A DNA stretch of 64,000 bases, taken from assembly GCF_017908035.1 (NCBI RefSeq), contig NZ_JAEQMU010000011.1, positions 35,429-99,428 of the forward strand. Direction: 5' to 3'. The number at the start of each line of letters is the position of its first letter. The first letter of the stretch is position 1. The position numbers were made by a program, and so were the translations under genes. Positions 50,556-58,944 of the stretch are shown piece by piece. The DNA is from Sphingobacterium tabacisoli. GTDB taxonomy: Bacteria; Bacteroidota; Bacteroidia; Sphingobacteriales; Sphingobacteriaceae. The notes beneath the pieces were generated by a model, which did no database searches, was not told the DNA's origin, and saw only the letters and a program-made list of their open reading frames with translations.

Positions 50556-51914
50556 ATGTTCCAAAATATAAAAAATAATCGCTCTTACTACCTAAGTACA
50601 ATGGCATTAGCCGGTCCTGTTGTTATTTCTCAACTGGGACACACGCTGGTTCAGACTGCGGATACAATGATAGTTGGACATTTTGCTGGAACCATATCCC
50701 TTGCTGCTGTCTCTCTGACCCACTCTGTATTTATGGTGGTACTTGTTATAGGACTTGGCATTGCTTATGGACTGACTCCATTGATTGCACAGGAAAATGG
50801 AAAATCAAATAAAGAAGAATGTGGCAAACTACTATCCAATAGTTTTTGGATAAATATAGTTTCCGGTATTTTACTATTTTGTATTGTTTACTTTGGTTCT
50901 ATGTTTGCGATGCAGCACGCAGACCAAGATCCAAAGGTGGTCAATGAAGCTAAACCTTATCTTCTCCTACTCAGTTTATCCATATTACCGTTGATGACGT
51001 TCAATACCTTCAAGCAATTTGCCGAGGGATTGGGTTTTACAAAACAAGCGATGCAGGTTACGATATGGGGAAATGTACTGAATGTTGTACTTGCCATTAT
51101 ATTAGTTAAAGGGATGTTTGGCTTCCCTCCTATGGGAATCCGTGGAGTGGGTATTGCTACACTTATCGATCGCATACTCATGATGTTGGTCATGATGTTC
51201 TATGTATTACGATCCAAACACTTTAAAAGTTATATCATTCATTTTAAGTTTTTCTCTGTGCAGAAAGCAAGGGTTACCTCAATTCTCAAAATAGGAACAC
51301 CTGTCGCTATGCAGTATGTCTTTGAAATAGGGGCTTTTGCAGGTGCATCGCTCATCGCAGGAAAAATAGGTGCATTAGAACAGGCATCACACCAAGTGGC
51401 TATTACACTGGCATCAATGACCTATATGATGGCTAGTGGGGTCGCCGCGGCCGCTACGATCAAAGTGGGAAATAGTTTTGGGAATAGAAAATTTGTGAGG
51501 CTACAGAAATTCGCAAAGGTTTCCTACCATTTGGTTCTACTCTTTATGATATGTACCGCAATACTATTTGCGGTGTTCAATCAACAGCTACCGTACCTCA
51601 TCAGTAAAGATGCAGATGTGATACAGCTGGCGGCACAGCTATTATTGGTTGCTGGACTTTTTCAGTTGTTTGACGGAACACAGGTGGTTGGACTTGGTAT
51701 TTTGAGAGGTATGGGCGATGTCAATGTACCTACATTGATTACCTTTATCTCCTACTGGATCATCGGGCTTCCGGCAGGTTATTTCATGGGGATAGTATTG
51801 CAATGGGGAATTAAAGGTGTATGGTATGGGCTTACCCTTGGTCTATTAAGTTCTTCTATCTTACTTAATATGAGATATCGCTATATCGCTTCGCGCAAAC
51901 TAGTAATCGCTTAG
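50556..51914 (+). CDS. MATE family efflux transporter
   Basis: 452 residues from the ATG, with twelve membrane helices in two six-helix bundles. Diagnostic texts are GPVVISQLGHTLVQTADTMI (helix 1), GLGIAYGLTPLIAQENGK, LKIGTPVAMQYVFEIGAFAG (helix 7) and AAATIKVGNSFGNR. It belongs to the NorM-like branch that exports drugs or organic cations in exchange for Na+ or H+. Convergent with the TauE-like gene, separated by 21 bases; no hairpin found there. Confidence 0.93.
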   Translation: MFQNIKNNRSYYLSTMALAGPVVISQLGHTLVQTADTMIVGHFAGTISLAAVSLTHSVFMVVLVIGLGIAYGLTPLIAQENGKSNKEECGKLLSNSFWINIVSGILLFCIVYFGSMFAMQHADQDPKVVNEAKPYLLLLSLSILPLMTFNTFKQFAEGLGFTKQAMQVTIWGNVLNVVLAIILVKGMFGFPPMGIRGVGIATLIDRILMMLVMMFYVLRSKHFKSYIIHFKFFSVQKARVTSILKIGTPVAMQYVFEIGAFAGASLIAGKIGALEQASHQVAITLASMTYMMASGVAAAATIKVGNSFGNRKFVRLQKFAKVSYHLVLLFMICTAILFAVFNQQLPYLISKDADVIQLAAQLLLVAGLFQLFDGTQVVGLGILRGMGDVNVPTLITFISYWIIGLPAGYFMGIVLQWGIKGVWYGLTLGLLSSSILLNMRYRYIASRKLVIA

Positions 51915-51935
51915 TAAGTTATATCCCGTAACTTA

Positions 51936-52628
51936 TTAAGCACAATTAATGGCTCCCTCGATATACAACAACGGGCTGAGGTAGGGGATGTTGAGATTAG
52001 CTCCCCTCAAAATGAACCAGATTCCCATTAATAGGTAGAGTATAGGCATTATTGTAGCAAATCTAACTTTGACCATCTTTTTTGTCCACATCGAGGCAAC
52101 AGAAAAAAGTAACATCAAAGGGAGGGTGCCTAAGCCAAATAAGAGCATAAATTGAAAACTTGCGCCAATACCATCTGCATTCATTGCTGAAACGAGGGCC
52201 ATATACACCATACCACAAGGCAATAATCCATTCAGTATACCAGCGATAAAGGAACCTCCGGGTCTGTAAAGCCAACGTCCCATCATACGGGCAAAAGGTT
52301 GTATGGCACGAGTCTGAAACTGAGCCAAAGCAGCTGAATTTTTCGCAAAAATGTAGGATAACCCTATCAGCACTAAAATAACACCTGTTATCAAAGAAAA
52401 GAACTGTTGCCAGCCTTGGACAGAAGCGATATTGCCAATAAGGCCAAGTAAAAGCCCTAAGGCTCCATAGGTTAAAATACGTCCTATTTGGTATAAGAGC
52501 TTATTGAATGTCTGTAGCCATGAAATCCGTTGATTGCCTTGGATCGCTATAAGAAGTGGCCCACACATTACAGCACAGTGGATACTACCAAATAGTCCCA
52601 TGAAAAACGCGAGATAGTAATAGGTCAT
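51936..52628 (-). CDS. TauE/SafE-type membrane protein of the cbb3 oxidase cluster
   Basis: 230 residues, about six membrane helices. The N-terminal GSIHCAVMCGPLLI and the inner text NGLLPCGMVYMALV carry Cys and His in the arrangement seen in membrane proteins annotated as sulfite exporter TauE/SafE in cbb3 clusters, where a role in copper delivery or oxidase maturation is suspected. It is the last gene of the operon, 9 bases after ccoH. Confidence 0.8.
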   Translation of the reverse strand: MTYYYLAFFMGLFGSIHCAVMCGPLLIAIQGNQRISWLQTFNKLLYQIGRILTYGALGLLLGLIGNIASVQGWQQFFSLITGVILVLIGLSYIFAKNSAALAQFQTRAIQPFARMMGRWLYRPGGSFIAGILNGLLPCGMVYMALVSAMNADGIGASFQFMLLFGLGTLPLMLLFSVASMWTKKMVKVRFATIMPILYLLMGIWFILRGANLNIPYLSPLLYIEGAINCA

Positions 52629-52637
52629 ATTAATCCA

Positions 52638-53063
52638 CTATGGTATGAACAGAGACTGACTATCGAAATAAGCACGTGTGTTATGCTCCCATACAACCTC
52701 CAAGGTCCAATTGCCTTTGGAAAAAGTTGAAACAGGTAATCGAAAGGTATTTGATTGAGTATAAAAAGGGACTTTTAGATCTAAACTACCATCAGAAGGT
52801 CTTTTGAAATTAACTTCGCCTTTATTGATATCTCCTTTGAATACAATAGTGAGGGTATCCCCATCCAATTGTAACTTAGGTTTGACATCATCGTCTATCA
52901 TATTTTGCTTTCGCTTGTAAACATCGTCATAAGCCAAGCTCTTCTCATAATAGTCTTCGTCGACAAGAGAATCGGTATCCTGCGACACCATGTAAATACC
53001 TGCTCCCATAATCAAGAGCATAAAGGTTCCTAAACCAACAACTATTCTCAATCCCCAGTTCAT
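52638..53063 (-). CDS. ccoH: FixH/CcoH-type oxidase assembly protein
   Basis: 141 residues. One membrane helix near the N-terminus (VVGLGTFMLLIMGAGIYMV), then a periplasmic beta domain with DSLVDEDYYEKSLAYDDVYK, a segment shared by FixH proteins. CcoH/FixH is needed for assembly or stability of cbb3 oxidase. It is placed between ccoG and the TauE-like gene, 12 bases after ccoG. Confidence 0.88.
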   Translation of the reverse strand: MNWGLRIVVGLGTFMLLIMGAGIYMVSQDTDSLVDEDYYEKSLAYDDVYKRKQNMIDDDVKPKLQLDGDTLTIVFKGDINKGEVNFKRPSDGSLDLKVPFYTQSNTFRLPVSTFSKGNWTLEVVWEHNTRAYFDSQSLFIP

Positions 53064-53075
53064 ATCAACTATATT

Positions 53076-54467
53076 TTAAGACCCAGAAGGTGAAATAAAT
53101 GTCGTTTTAAGATTTTCGACCACCTCTCCTTCCGAAACTACCTGTACGCGAACATCAGTTTTGTATTTTTCAAAAATCCCTTTTTCTCCGATCAAGAAGA
53201 AACTAATTTTTGCTGAGCCGTCTTTTGATAACTTACCGACATTGTTAACTAACTGAATAGCTAATTTACGATCTTCTGGAACCAGTTCAAAAGGTATTTC
53301 CTTTCCACTTTTATTAATCAGCTCTAAGGTATACAGATTACTGACGGTTCCGTCTTCCCGAATTTGGTAGGTACTACCTGTCGCACGTAACAAGGAACCA
53401 CCTATTAATGAACGATTAAAAAGCATAAAACCAAAACCGGTCATCAAGAAGCATAATATAATAGCGTAGATGATATGTCGAACGCGGCTTTTCTTAAAGC
53501 CTTTCTTTCCTTCGATCTGACCCAATGAATAGAAACCAATCAATCGTTTTGGCTTATTGATTTTCTCCATTACAGCATCACATGCATCTATACAAGCGGT
53601 ACAATTGACACATTCAAGCTGTATCCCATTTCGAATATCTATACCTGTAGGACAGACATGTACACATAAATTACAATCGATACAATCGCCTTTGTGCTCA
53701 TCATTCTCTCCTTTACGCTGTTTGCCCCTAGGCTCACCACGCTCTTCGTTATAGGCCACAGTAAGACTTTGATCATCAAGAAGTACCCCCTGAAACCTAC
53801 CATAAGGACAGATAGTCGTACATACAATCTCTCGCACGAATGCAAAGACAGCATAGAACAAAGAGGTAAAGATAATAATAGCAATCAATCCACCGATATG
53901 ACTATCAATAGGATCAGTGATGATCTTAAGCAGTGCATCGATACCGATGATATACGACAGAAAAATATTCGATATAAGAAAAGAAATAGCTATAAAAATA
54001 GTGTGCTTCAGCATCTTTTTCCACGCACGTGCATCGGTATTGGGACCATTGTTCAGCTTTTTCTGTTGCGTCCAATCGCCTTCAATCCAATATTCAATAC
54101 GTCTAAAGACCAATTCCATGAATATGGTCTGAGGACAGGTCCAACCACACCAGACACGTCCAAAAATTGCAGTAAAAAGAACAATCCCAACAAGGATAAT
54201 CAACGTCCCGAAGACGAAGATATGCAGGTCTTGAGGGAAAAACATATTCCCGAATATCGAGAACTTCCGTTCGACTATGTTGAACATGACAAACGGATTG
54301 CCATTGATCTTGATAAAAGGAGCAGCGAATAGAAACAGTAGTAAACTATAGCCTACGTACTGTCGCGCATTATAAAAACTGCCCGATGGTTTTTTAGCGT
54401 ATATCCAAGTTCTCTTCTTCCCTTTCGAAGGTAATACGGGTCCGTTGTCATTTACTACTGCTTCCAT
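53076..54467 (-). CDS. ccoG: CcoG, polyferredoxin-type cbb3 oxidase accessory protein
   Basis: 463 residues with several membrane helices in the first 210 residues (IFGRVWCGWTCPQTIFMELV) and a 4Fe-4S ferredoxin region at about 255-305 (CIDCNLCVHVCPTGIDI, CVNCTACIDACDAV), two full CxxCxxCxxxC clusters. A C-terminal immunoglobulin-like periplasmic domain follows. CcoG is thought to reduce copper for insertion into cbb3 oxidase. It starts 29 bases after ccoP. Confidence 0.94.
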   Translation of the reverse strand: MEAVVNDNGPVLPSKGKKRTWIYAKKPSGSFYNARQYVGYSLLLFLFAAPFIKINGNPFVMFNIVERKFSIFGNMFFPQDLHIFVFGTLIILVGIVLFTAIFGRVWCGWTCPQTIFMELVFRRIEYWIEGDWTQQKKLNNGPNTDARAWKKMLKHTIFIAISFLISNIFLSYIIGIDALLKIITDPIDSHIGGLIAIIIFTSLFYAVFAFVREIVCTTICPYGRFQGVLLDDQSLTVAYNEERGEPRGKQRKGENDEHKGDCIDCNLCVHVCPTGIDIRNGIQLECVNCTACIDACDAVMEKINKPKRLIGFYSLGQIEGKKGFKKSRVRHIIYAIILCFLMTGFGFMLFNRSLIGGSLLRATGSTYQIREDGTVSNLYTLELINKSGKEIPFELVPEDRKLAIQLVNNVGKLSKDGSAKISFFLIGEKGIFEKYKTDVRVQVVSEGEVVENLKTTFISPSGS

Positions 54468-54496
54468 TGCTCCTAAAAATTAAACGATGTAAAAAT

Positions 54497-55399
54497 CTAT
54501 TTATTCACAGTTGAGTCAGCTGGAGTTTCTTCTGCATCAGCAGAAGCTCCTTCCGATTCGTAAGCTTTAACTTCAACTCCTTCCGGAGCTTTTGCATTGG
54601 CAGGATTGGTATCTCTCAGTGTTAAGATATAACTACTCACCTCAGCAATCTGTCCTGGTGTCAAAGTTTGCTCCCAAGGCACCATTCCTTTCTCAGGTAC
54701 ACCATACTTTACAGTTTTAAACACGTCTTTGATTTCTCCACCATGTATCCAAAATCTGTCTGCAAGGTTTGGTCCGATCCCTCCCTCACCTGCGGCACCA
54801 TGACAGGCTACACAGTTTGCCGTAAATATTGCCTTACCAGCTGGTGCCATTGCAGGATCAAACTGTACAGAGCCCTCGTCGATCAAATTTGCAGCCTGTG
54901 CGAGGTATTCCTGCTTAGCTTTTTCAGCAACGGCTAATTCTTGGGCATATTCTTGGTCTTGGTTCAGTCCCCAGCCAAACACGTGGTAGACTAAGAGGTA
55001 AGCAAAACCAAATACAACAGTAGAGTAAAATAAGACGTTAAACCAAGTTGGAATCGGATTGTTCAACTCTTGAATACCATCGTATTCATGGTCAATAACC
55101 ATATCCTTTTCTTCATCGATTGGACGAAGCTCTAACAGGTTGTTCCAGATTCTACCCCACTTACCTTTGCCATGAGCTTTGGCCAGTCGTTTTTGCGCTT
55201 CTTCTTCTCTAACTAGCTCTGGCATAGTCACACGAAGGATGGATTTCATCGCTTTATGTACAACCAGTGCAGAGAACAATAACGTAATCATTACTACGAT
55301 TAATGCGACGATCAGGATATCGCTATATAGATCGACCGCCCCGAACTTCCATTGGGTAACACCTTCAACAGGTTCGGCTGCCATTAAAAATAAACTCAT
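54497..55399 (-). CDS. ccoP: cbb3 oxidase subunit III (CcoP), monohaem type
   Basis: 300 residues. Two membrane helices (about 20-42 and 115-138) precede one cytochrome c domain with CVACHG at about residues 194-199 and a later Met ligand region (GMVPWEQTLTP). Only one CxxCH is present, whereas proteobacterial CcoP carries two; a single haem is usual in Bacteroidota. A low-complexity Ala/Glu tail ends the protein. The start overlaps the stop of ccoQ (ATGA), so they are translationally coupled. Confidence 0.92.
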   Translation of the reverse strand: MSLFLMAAEPVEGVTQWKFGAVDLYSDILIVALIVVMITLLFSALVVHKAMKSILRVTMPELVREEEAQKRLAKAHGKGKWGRIWNNLLELRPIDEEKDMVIDHEYDGIQELNNPIPTWFNVLFYSTVVFGFAYLLVYHVFGWGLNQDQEYAQELAVAEKAKQEYLAQAANLIDEGSVQFDPAMAPAGKAIFTANCVACHGAAGEGGIGPNLADRFWIHGGEIKDVFKTVKYGVPEKGMVPWEQTLTPGQIAEVSSYILTLRDTNPANAKAPEGVEVKAYESEGASADAEETPADSTVNK

Positions 55400-55596
55400 A
55401 ATTTCAAATTATCTTCAGATGAACACTTGGTTTCCTTATCCGACTCATCAAATGGTATATCCTTCATATATTGGATGTAGTCCTTTTTCATAAAAAACAA
55501 CATAATACCAACCAGTGCAAAGAAAACGATGAATATCCATAGCGATGTGATTAAATACATCTCATCACCATTTAAGTTTGTTATTTGCTTAAACAT
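55396..55596 (-). CDS. ccoQ: CcoQ-like small membrane subunit
   Basis: 66 residues with one membrane helix (ITSLWIFIVFFALVGIMLFF) and a charged cytoplasmic tail with YIQYMKDIPFDE, the CcoQ/FixQ layout. It probably stabilises the CcoNO-CcoP interaction. An internal ATG (MYLIT, at 55560) would shorten the N-terminus by 12 residues. Overlaps ccoP by 4 bases. Confidence 0.78.
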   Translation of the reverse strand: MFKQITNLNGDEMYLITSLWIFIVFFALVGIMLFFMKKDYIQYMKDIPFDESDKETKCSSEDNLKL

Positions 55597-55629
55597 ATCT
55601 CTTTAACTTAATTGAACAACATTCAGTTT

Positions 55630-57771
55630 CTAGTTTTCTGTTACCACTGCTTCTTCCGTGGTCTTCGGTTCAGCCTTAATATCTGTTCCAAGACGTTGCA
55701 AGTAAGCGATAAGCGCAATAATCTCACGATCAGATTTAATTTCTACCTGCGTAGAAGCTAAATCCTTGGCAATAGATTCTGCCTGTTTCTCCGCACTAGC
55801 AACAGCATTAGCAACATCCTCATTAGAATATGGAACTCCCAGAATCCGCATTGCGTTCATCTTAGCAACAAGCGTACTATTATCCAATTTTTGATCAATC
55901 AACCAAGGGTAAGGAGGCATAATACTTCCCGGTGAAGTAATAGTTGGATCCAACATATGATCAAAGTGCCACTTATTAGGATACTTACCACCTATACGAT
56001 GTAAATCTGGTCCAGTACGTTTGGAGCCCCAAAGGAAAGGATGATCATATACAAATTCTCCTGCTTTACTATACTCACCATAACGAGCCGTCTCCGAACG
56101 GAAAGGACGTACCGTTTGTGTATGACAGTTTACACATCCCTCTTTGATATAAAGATCTCTTCCCTGAAGCTCTAAAGCGGTATAAGGCATAACACTCTTT
56201 ATGGTCGGGATATTATCTTTGATCATAAATGTAGGCACCATCTCCACAATACCACCAATCAAAATAGCAACCAAAGCTACTACCATAAAAAGAACTGGTT
56301 TACGTTCTAACCTGCGGTGCGAAGAGCGCTCGCTAACGGTTACAGGAAGTAACGCTGGTGCTTCTGCAGGCTCATTTGCCATCAACTTACCAGACTTCAT
56401 TGTCTTCACCAAGTTGTAGGTCATAAGGATAACCCCAGAAAGATATAATGCACCACCTAATGCACGCATCATGTGCATTGGAAGAATCTCTAAAGTAGTA
56501 GTCAGAAAGTTAGGGTATTTAAGAACGCCCTCTGGTGTAAATTCTTTCCACATCAAGCCTTGTACTACAGCAGCCCAATACATTGGTATCGCATAGAATA
56601 AGATACCTAAAGTACCTATCCAAAAGTGTACATTGGCCAATTTTTTAGAAAACAGCTCTGTTTTATAAATACGCGGTATCAACCAGTACAGGATTGCAAA
56701 TGTCATAAATCCGTTCCATCCTAATGCACCAATATGTACGTGTGCAACAATCCAGTCTGTAAAGTGAGCAATAGCATTTACTTGTTTCAAGGATAACATT
56801 GGTCCTTCGAAAGTGGCCATCCCGTAACAGGTCAACGCAACCACCATAAATTTCAGGATAGGTTCTGCACGGACTTTATCCCAAGCTCCGCGAAGTGTCA
56901 ATAAGCCGTTGATCATACCTCCCCAAGATGGTGCAATCAGCATGATAGAAAACACAACACCTAAAGATTGTACCCATGAAGGTAAAGACGTGTAAAGTAA
57001 ATGGTGTGGTCCTGCCCAGATATAAATAAATATGAGCGACCAGAAGTGTAAAATACTAAGCTTATAGGAATAGACTGGTCTATTGGCCATCTTGGGCAAG
57101 AAATAATACATCATCCCCAAAAATGGAGTGGTCAAAAAGAATGCTACGGCATTGTGCCCGTACCACCATTGTACCAAAGCATCCTGCACGCCGGCATAAA
57201 CATAATAACTCTTCCAGAAACCTACCGGCAACTGAATGGAGTTTACAATATGTAATACAGCAACAGTCACAAAAGTTGCAATGTAAAACCACACAGCAAC
57301 GTACATGTGACGTTCTCGCCTTTTAATAATGGTACCAAACATATTAATACCAAAAGTCACCCAAATCACAGCAATCCCGATATCGACAGGCCACTCCATC
57401 TCCGCATACTCGTGTGAAGTCGTTAAGCCCAAAGGTAACGTTATAGCCGCTGCAACAATTATTAGTTGCCATCCCCAAAAATGAATCTTACTGAGTACAT
57501 CACTAAACATCCTGGCTTTCAGAACCCGCTGTAGGGAATAATACACTCCCATAAAAATAGCGTTACCCACGAAAGCGAAAATGACCGCATTAGTGTGTAC
57601 TGGACGCACACGACCGAAAGTGGTATACTGTGTCATAAAATTCAGCTCTGGCCATATCAGCTGCATTGCTATCAGTAAACCAACAGACATGCCGACGATA
57701 CCCCAGACGATTGTAGCAATCCCGAAGTTGCGTACAATCTTGTTGTCGTAATTAAATTGCTCTAGCTGCAT
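55630..57771 (-). CDS. ccoNO: Fused cbb3 oxidase subunits I and II (CcoN-CcoO)
   Basis: 713 residues. The first 480 form the 12-helix CcoN with the conserved haem b and CuB histidines (for example WYGHNAVAFFLTTPFLGMMY and VHIGALGWNGF) and the text TTFGRVRPVHTNAVIFAF. A linker leads into a membrane-anchored mono-haem cytochrome c corresponding to CcoO, with EGCVNCHTQTVRPF near residue 545 and the axial Met region SIMPPYPWL. Fusion of CcoN and CcoO is a Bacteroidota trait. It is the catalytic core of a high-affinity terminal oxidase for low-oxygen respiration, and is first in the operon. Confidence 0.95.
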   Translation of the reverse strand: MQLEQFNYDNKIVRNFGIATIVWGIVGMSVGLLIAMQLIWPELNFMTQYTTFGRVRPVHTNAVIFAFVGNAIFMGVYYSLQRVLKARMFSDVLSKIHFWGWQLIIVAAAITLPLGLTTSHEYAEMEWPVDIGIAVIWVTFGINMFGTIIKRRERHMYVAVWFYIATFVTVAVLHIVNSIQLPVGFWKSYYVYAGVQDALVQWWYGHNAVAFFLTTPFLGMMYYFLPKMANRPVYSYKLSILHFWSLIFIYIWAGPHHLLYTSLPSWVQSLGVVFSIMLIAPSWGGMINGLLTLRGAWDKVRAEPILKFMVVALTCYGMATFEGPMLSLKQVNAIAHFTDWIVAHVHIGALGWNGFMTFAILYWLIPRIYKTELFSKKLANVHFWIGTLGILFYAIPMYWAAVVQGLMWKEFTPEGVLKYPNFLTTTLEILPMHMMRALGGALYLSGVILMTYNLVKTMKSGKLMANEPAEAPALLPVTVSERSSHRRLERKPVLFMVVALVAILIGGIVEMVPTFMIKDNIPTIKSVMPYTALELQGRDLYIKEGCVNCHTQTVRPFRSETARYGEYSKAGEFVYDHPFLWGSKRTGPDLHRIGGKYPNKWHFDHMLDPTITSPGSIMPPYPWLIDQKLDNSTLVAKMNAMRILGVPYSNEDVANAVASAEKQAESIAKDLASTQVEIKSDREIIALIAYLQRLGTDIKAEPKTTEEAVVTEN

Positions 57772-57844
57772 TACATTTCATATTTGATTTCGAGATAAAT
57801 GTAAATACAAAAATTTGACATTCCAATGATATTAAACGGGAATA

Positions 57845-57864
57845 AAAGTGACTTTCGTCACTTT
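57845..57864. promoter_or_regulatory. Palindromic operator upstream of ccoNO, CRP/FNR type
   Basis: AAAGTGAC-TTTC-GTCACTTT, a perfect 8-4-8 inverted repeat 74 bases upstream of the ccoNO start. It contains GTGA-N6-TCAC, the core spacing of CRP/FNR-family sites. Regulation of cbb3 genes by such regulators is well known in other phyla, so low-oxygen control is a reasonable inference. Confidence 0.55.
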
Positions 57865-57892
57865 CTTAAATTTTTAAGTTCAACGCAAAAAA

Positions 57893-57919
57893 AAGGGACA
57901 TATACGATATATGTCCCTT
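57893..57919. terminator. Terminator after the lytic transglycosylase gene
   Basis: AAGGGACATAT, loop ACGAT, ATATGTCCCTT, with A-run on the left (T-run on the minus strand). It separates the transglycosylase gene from the cbb3 operon. Confidence 0.8.
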
Positions 57920-57946
57920 GATTTTTAACCTCTTAAATTTAGAATT

Positions 57947-58702
57947 TTAGATCCGATAGCCGTGTTTTACTGGATTTTCAATAACCTCTTTCACTGAAAC
58001 CAACTTGTAAACATAGGATCCTGTCTCCGCATTTAGACGTAGTTTAAAGTAGTTACTTTCTTTCTGTCTGCGTATCGAAGCTCTTAAACTTCCCCCACCT
58101 ACATTATAGGCCGCAGCCACCAGTGTCCAGTCCCCAAACTCCTCGTAAAGCGACTTCAAATAACGTGCGGCGGCATGGGTGGATTTTAAGAAATCTACTC
58201 GGTCATCGACCTGCGCATTGACGCGTAAGCCATACAGGCGCGCTGTAGCAGGCATAAATTGCCAATAGCCTCCGGCTCCCTTATGGGAAGTCACGCGGGG
58301 ATCTAGTCCACTTTCCACCAATGGCACATACTTAAAATCTTCGGGGATACCATAAGACTTCAGAATAGCGGCAATTTGCGGAAGAAATTTGTCCGCTTGC
58401 TTATGCATCTGATAAGACTGTTGCTTCTTGAAAGAAAACTTGGAAAGGTATTTCCCTAGCTTTTGTTTCACAGAGGTGAGCTCCGTAGGAATACTTTCAT
58501 TTGCGAAAGTAAGAGAATTGAAATAATCCTCTTCTGATACTGATGTTAAACTTGCCTTCTCATGCTTCAATTTCTCAGCATGCTCTAACATCAACTTTTT
58601 AAACGGATTTTCAAAAGAATCCGGTTGTGGATTTGAATACAATCTCGATAAAACCATTATCGAAAAAATTGCACTAATACATAATACTTTTTTTCTAATC
58701 AT
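57947..58702 (-). CDS. Exported lytic transglycosylase (SLT domain, MltD type)
   Basis: 251 residues. A hydrophobic signal segment (6-22) is followed by a helical linker and an SLT domain from about residue 110: the catalytic Glu in YVPLVESGLDP, then GAGGYWQFMPATARLYGL and VAAAYNVGGGSLRASI. It cleaves the glycan strand of peptidoglycan to give 1,6-anhydro ends. There are no LysM repeats, unlike E. coli MltD. A good promoter (58774-58805) gives it a leader of about 65 bases. Confidence 0.9.
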   Translation of the reverse strand: MIRKKVLCISAIFSIMVLSRLYSNPQPDSFENPFKKLMLEHAEKLKHEKASLTSVSEEDYFNSLTFANESIPTELTSVKQKLGKYLSKFSFKKQQSYQMHKQADKFLPQIAAILKSYGIPEDFKYVPLVESGLDPRVTSHKGAGGYWQFMPATARLYGLRVNAQVDDRVDFLKSTHAAARYLKSLYEEFGDWTLVAAAYNVGGGSLRASIRRQKESNYFKLRLNAETGSYVYKLVSVKEVIENPVKHGYRI

Positions 58703-58773
58703 TCACTCCCTTAATGCTACCCTATCCACGACAACTGTCGATCAAAAAATAGCTTGGTCCATTTATGAAGCGC

Positions 58774-58805
58774 CAAAGATATAAACTATTAGACTAAAAA
58801 ACAAA
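58774..58805 (-). promoter_or_regulatory. Promoter of the lytic transglycosylase gene
   Basis: On the minus strand: TTTG (complement of 58802-58805), a 20-base gap, TATCTTTG (complement of 58774-58781). This is one of the best matches to the Bacteroidota consensus in the window. Confidence 0.55.
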
Positions 58806-58912
58806 CACTTATAAAACCGTTATTCTAAGCAAAGTTCAAAAATCAAGCTCTAACACTCTTTAAACAAAGAAAATTGAATGTAAAAAAAAATCTATATTTA
58901 GGTTATTTTAAG

Positions 58913-58920
58913 TACCTTTG
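58913..58920 (+). promoter_or_regulatory. -7 promoter element of the RluB gene
   Basis: TACCTTTG, perfect TAnnTTTG, 24 bases before the ATG at 58945. It overlaps the alternative TTG start at 58918, which is thereby unlikely. Confidence 0.5.
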
Positions 58921-58944
58921 TACCTCTATTTTTATTTAAAAATT

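Noticed and set aside
53694..54332. 212-codon open frame on the plus strand
   Set aside because: It lies wholly antisense to ccoG, whose ferredoxin motifs leave no doubt; composition is that of a shadow frame.
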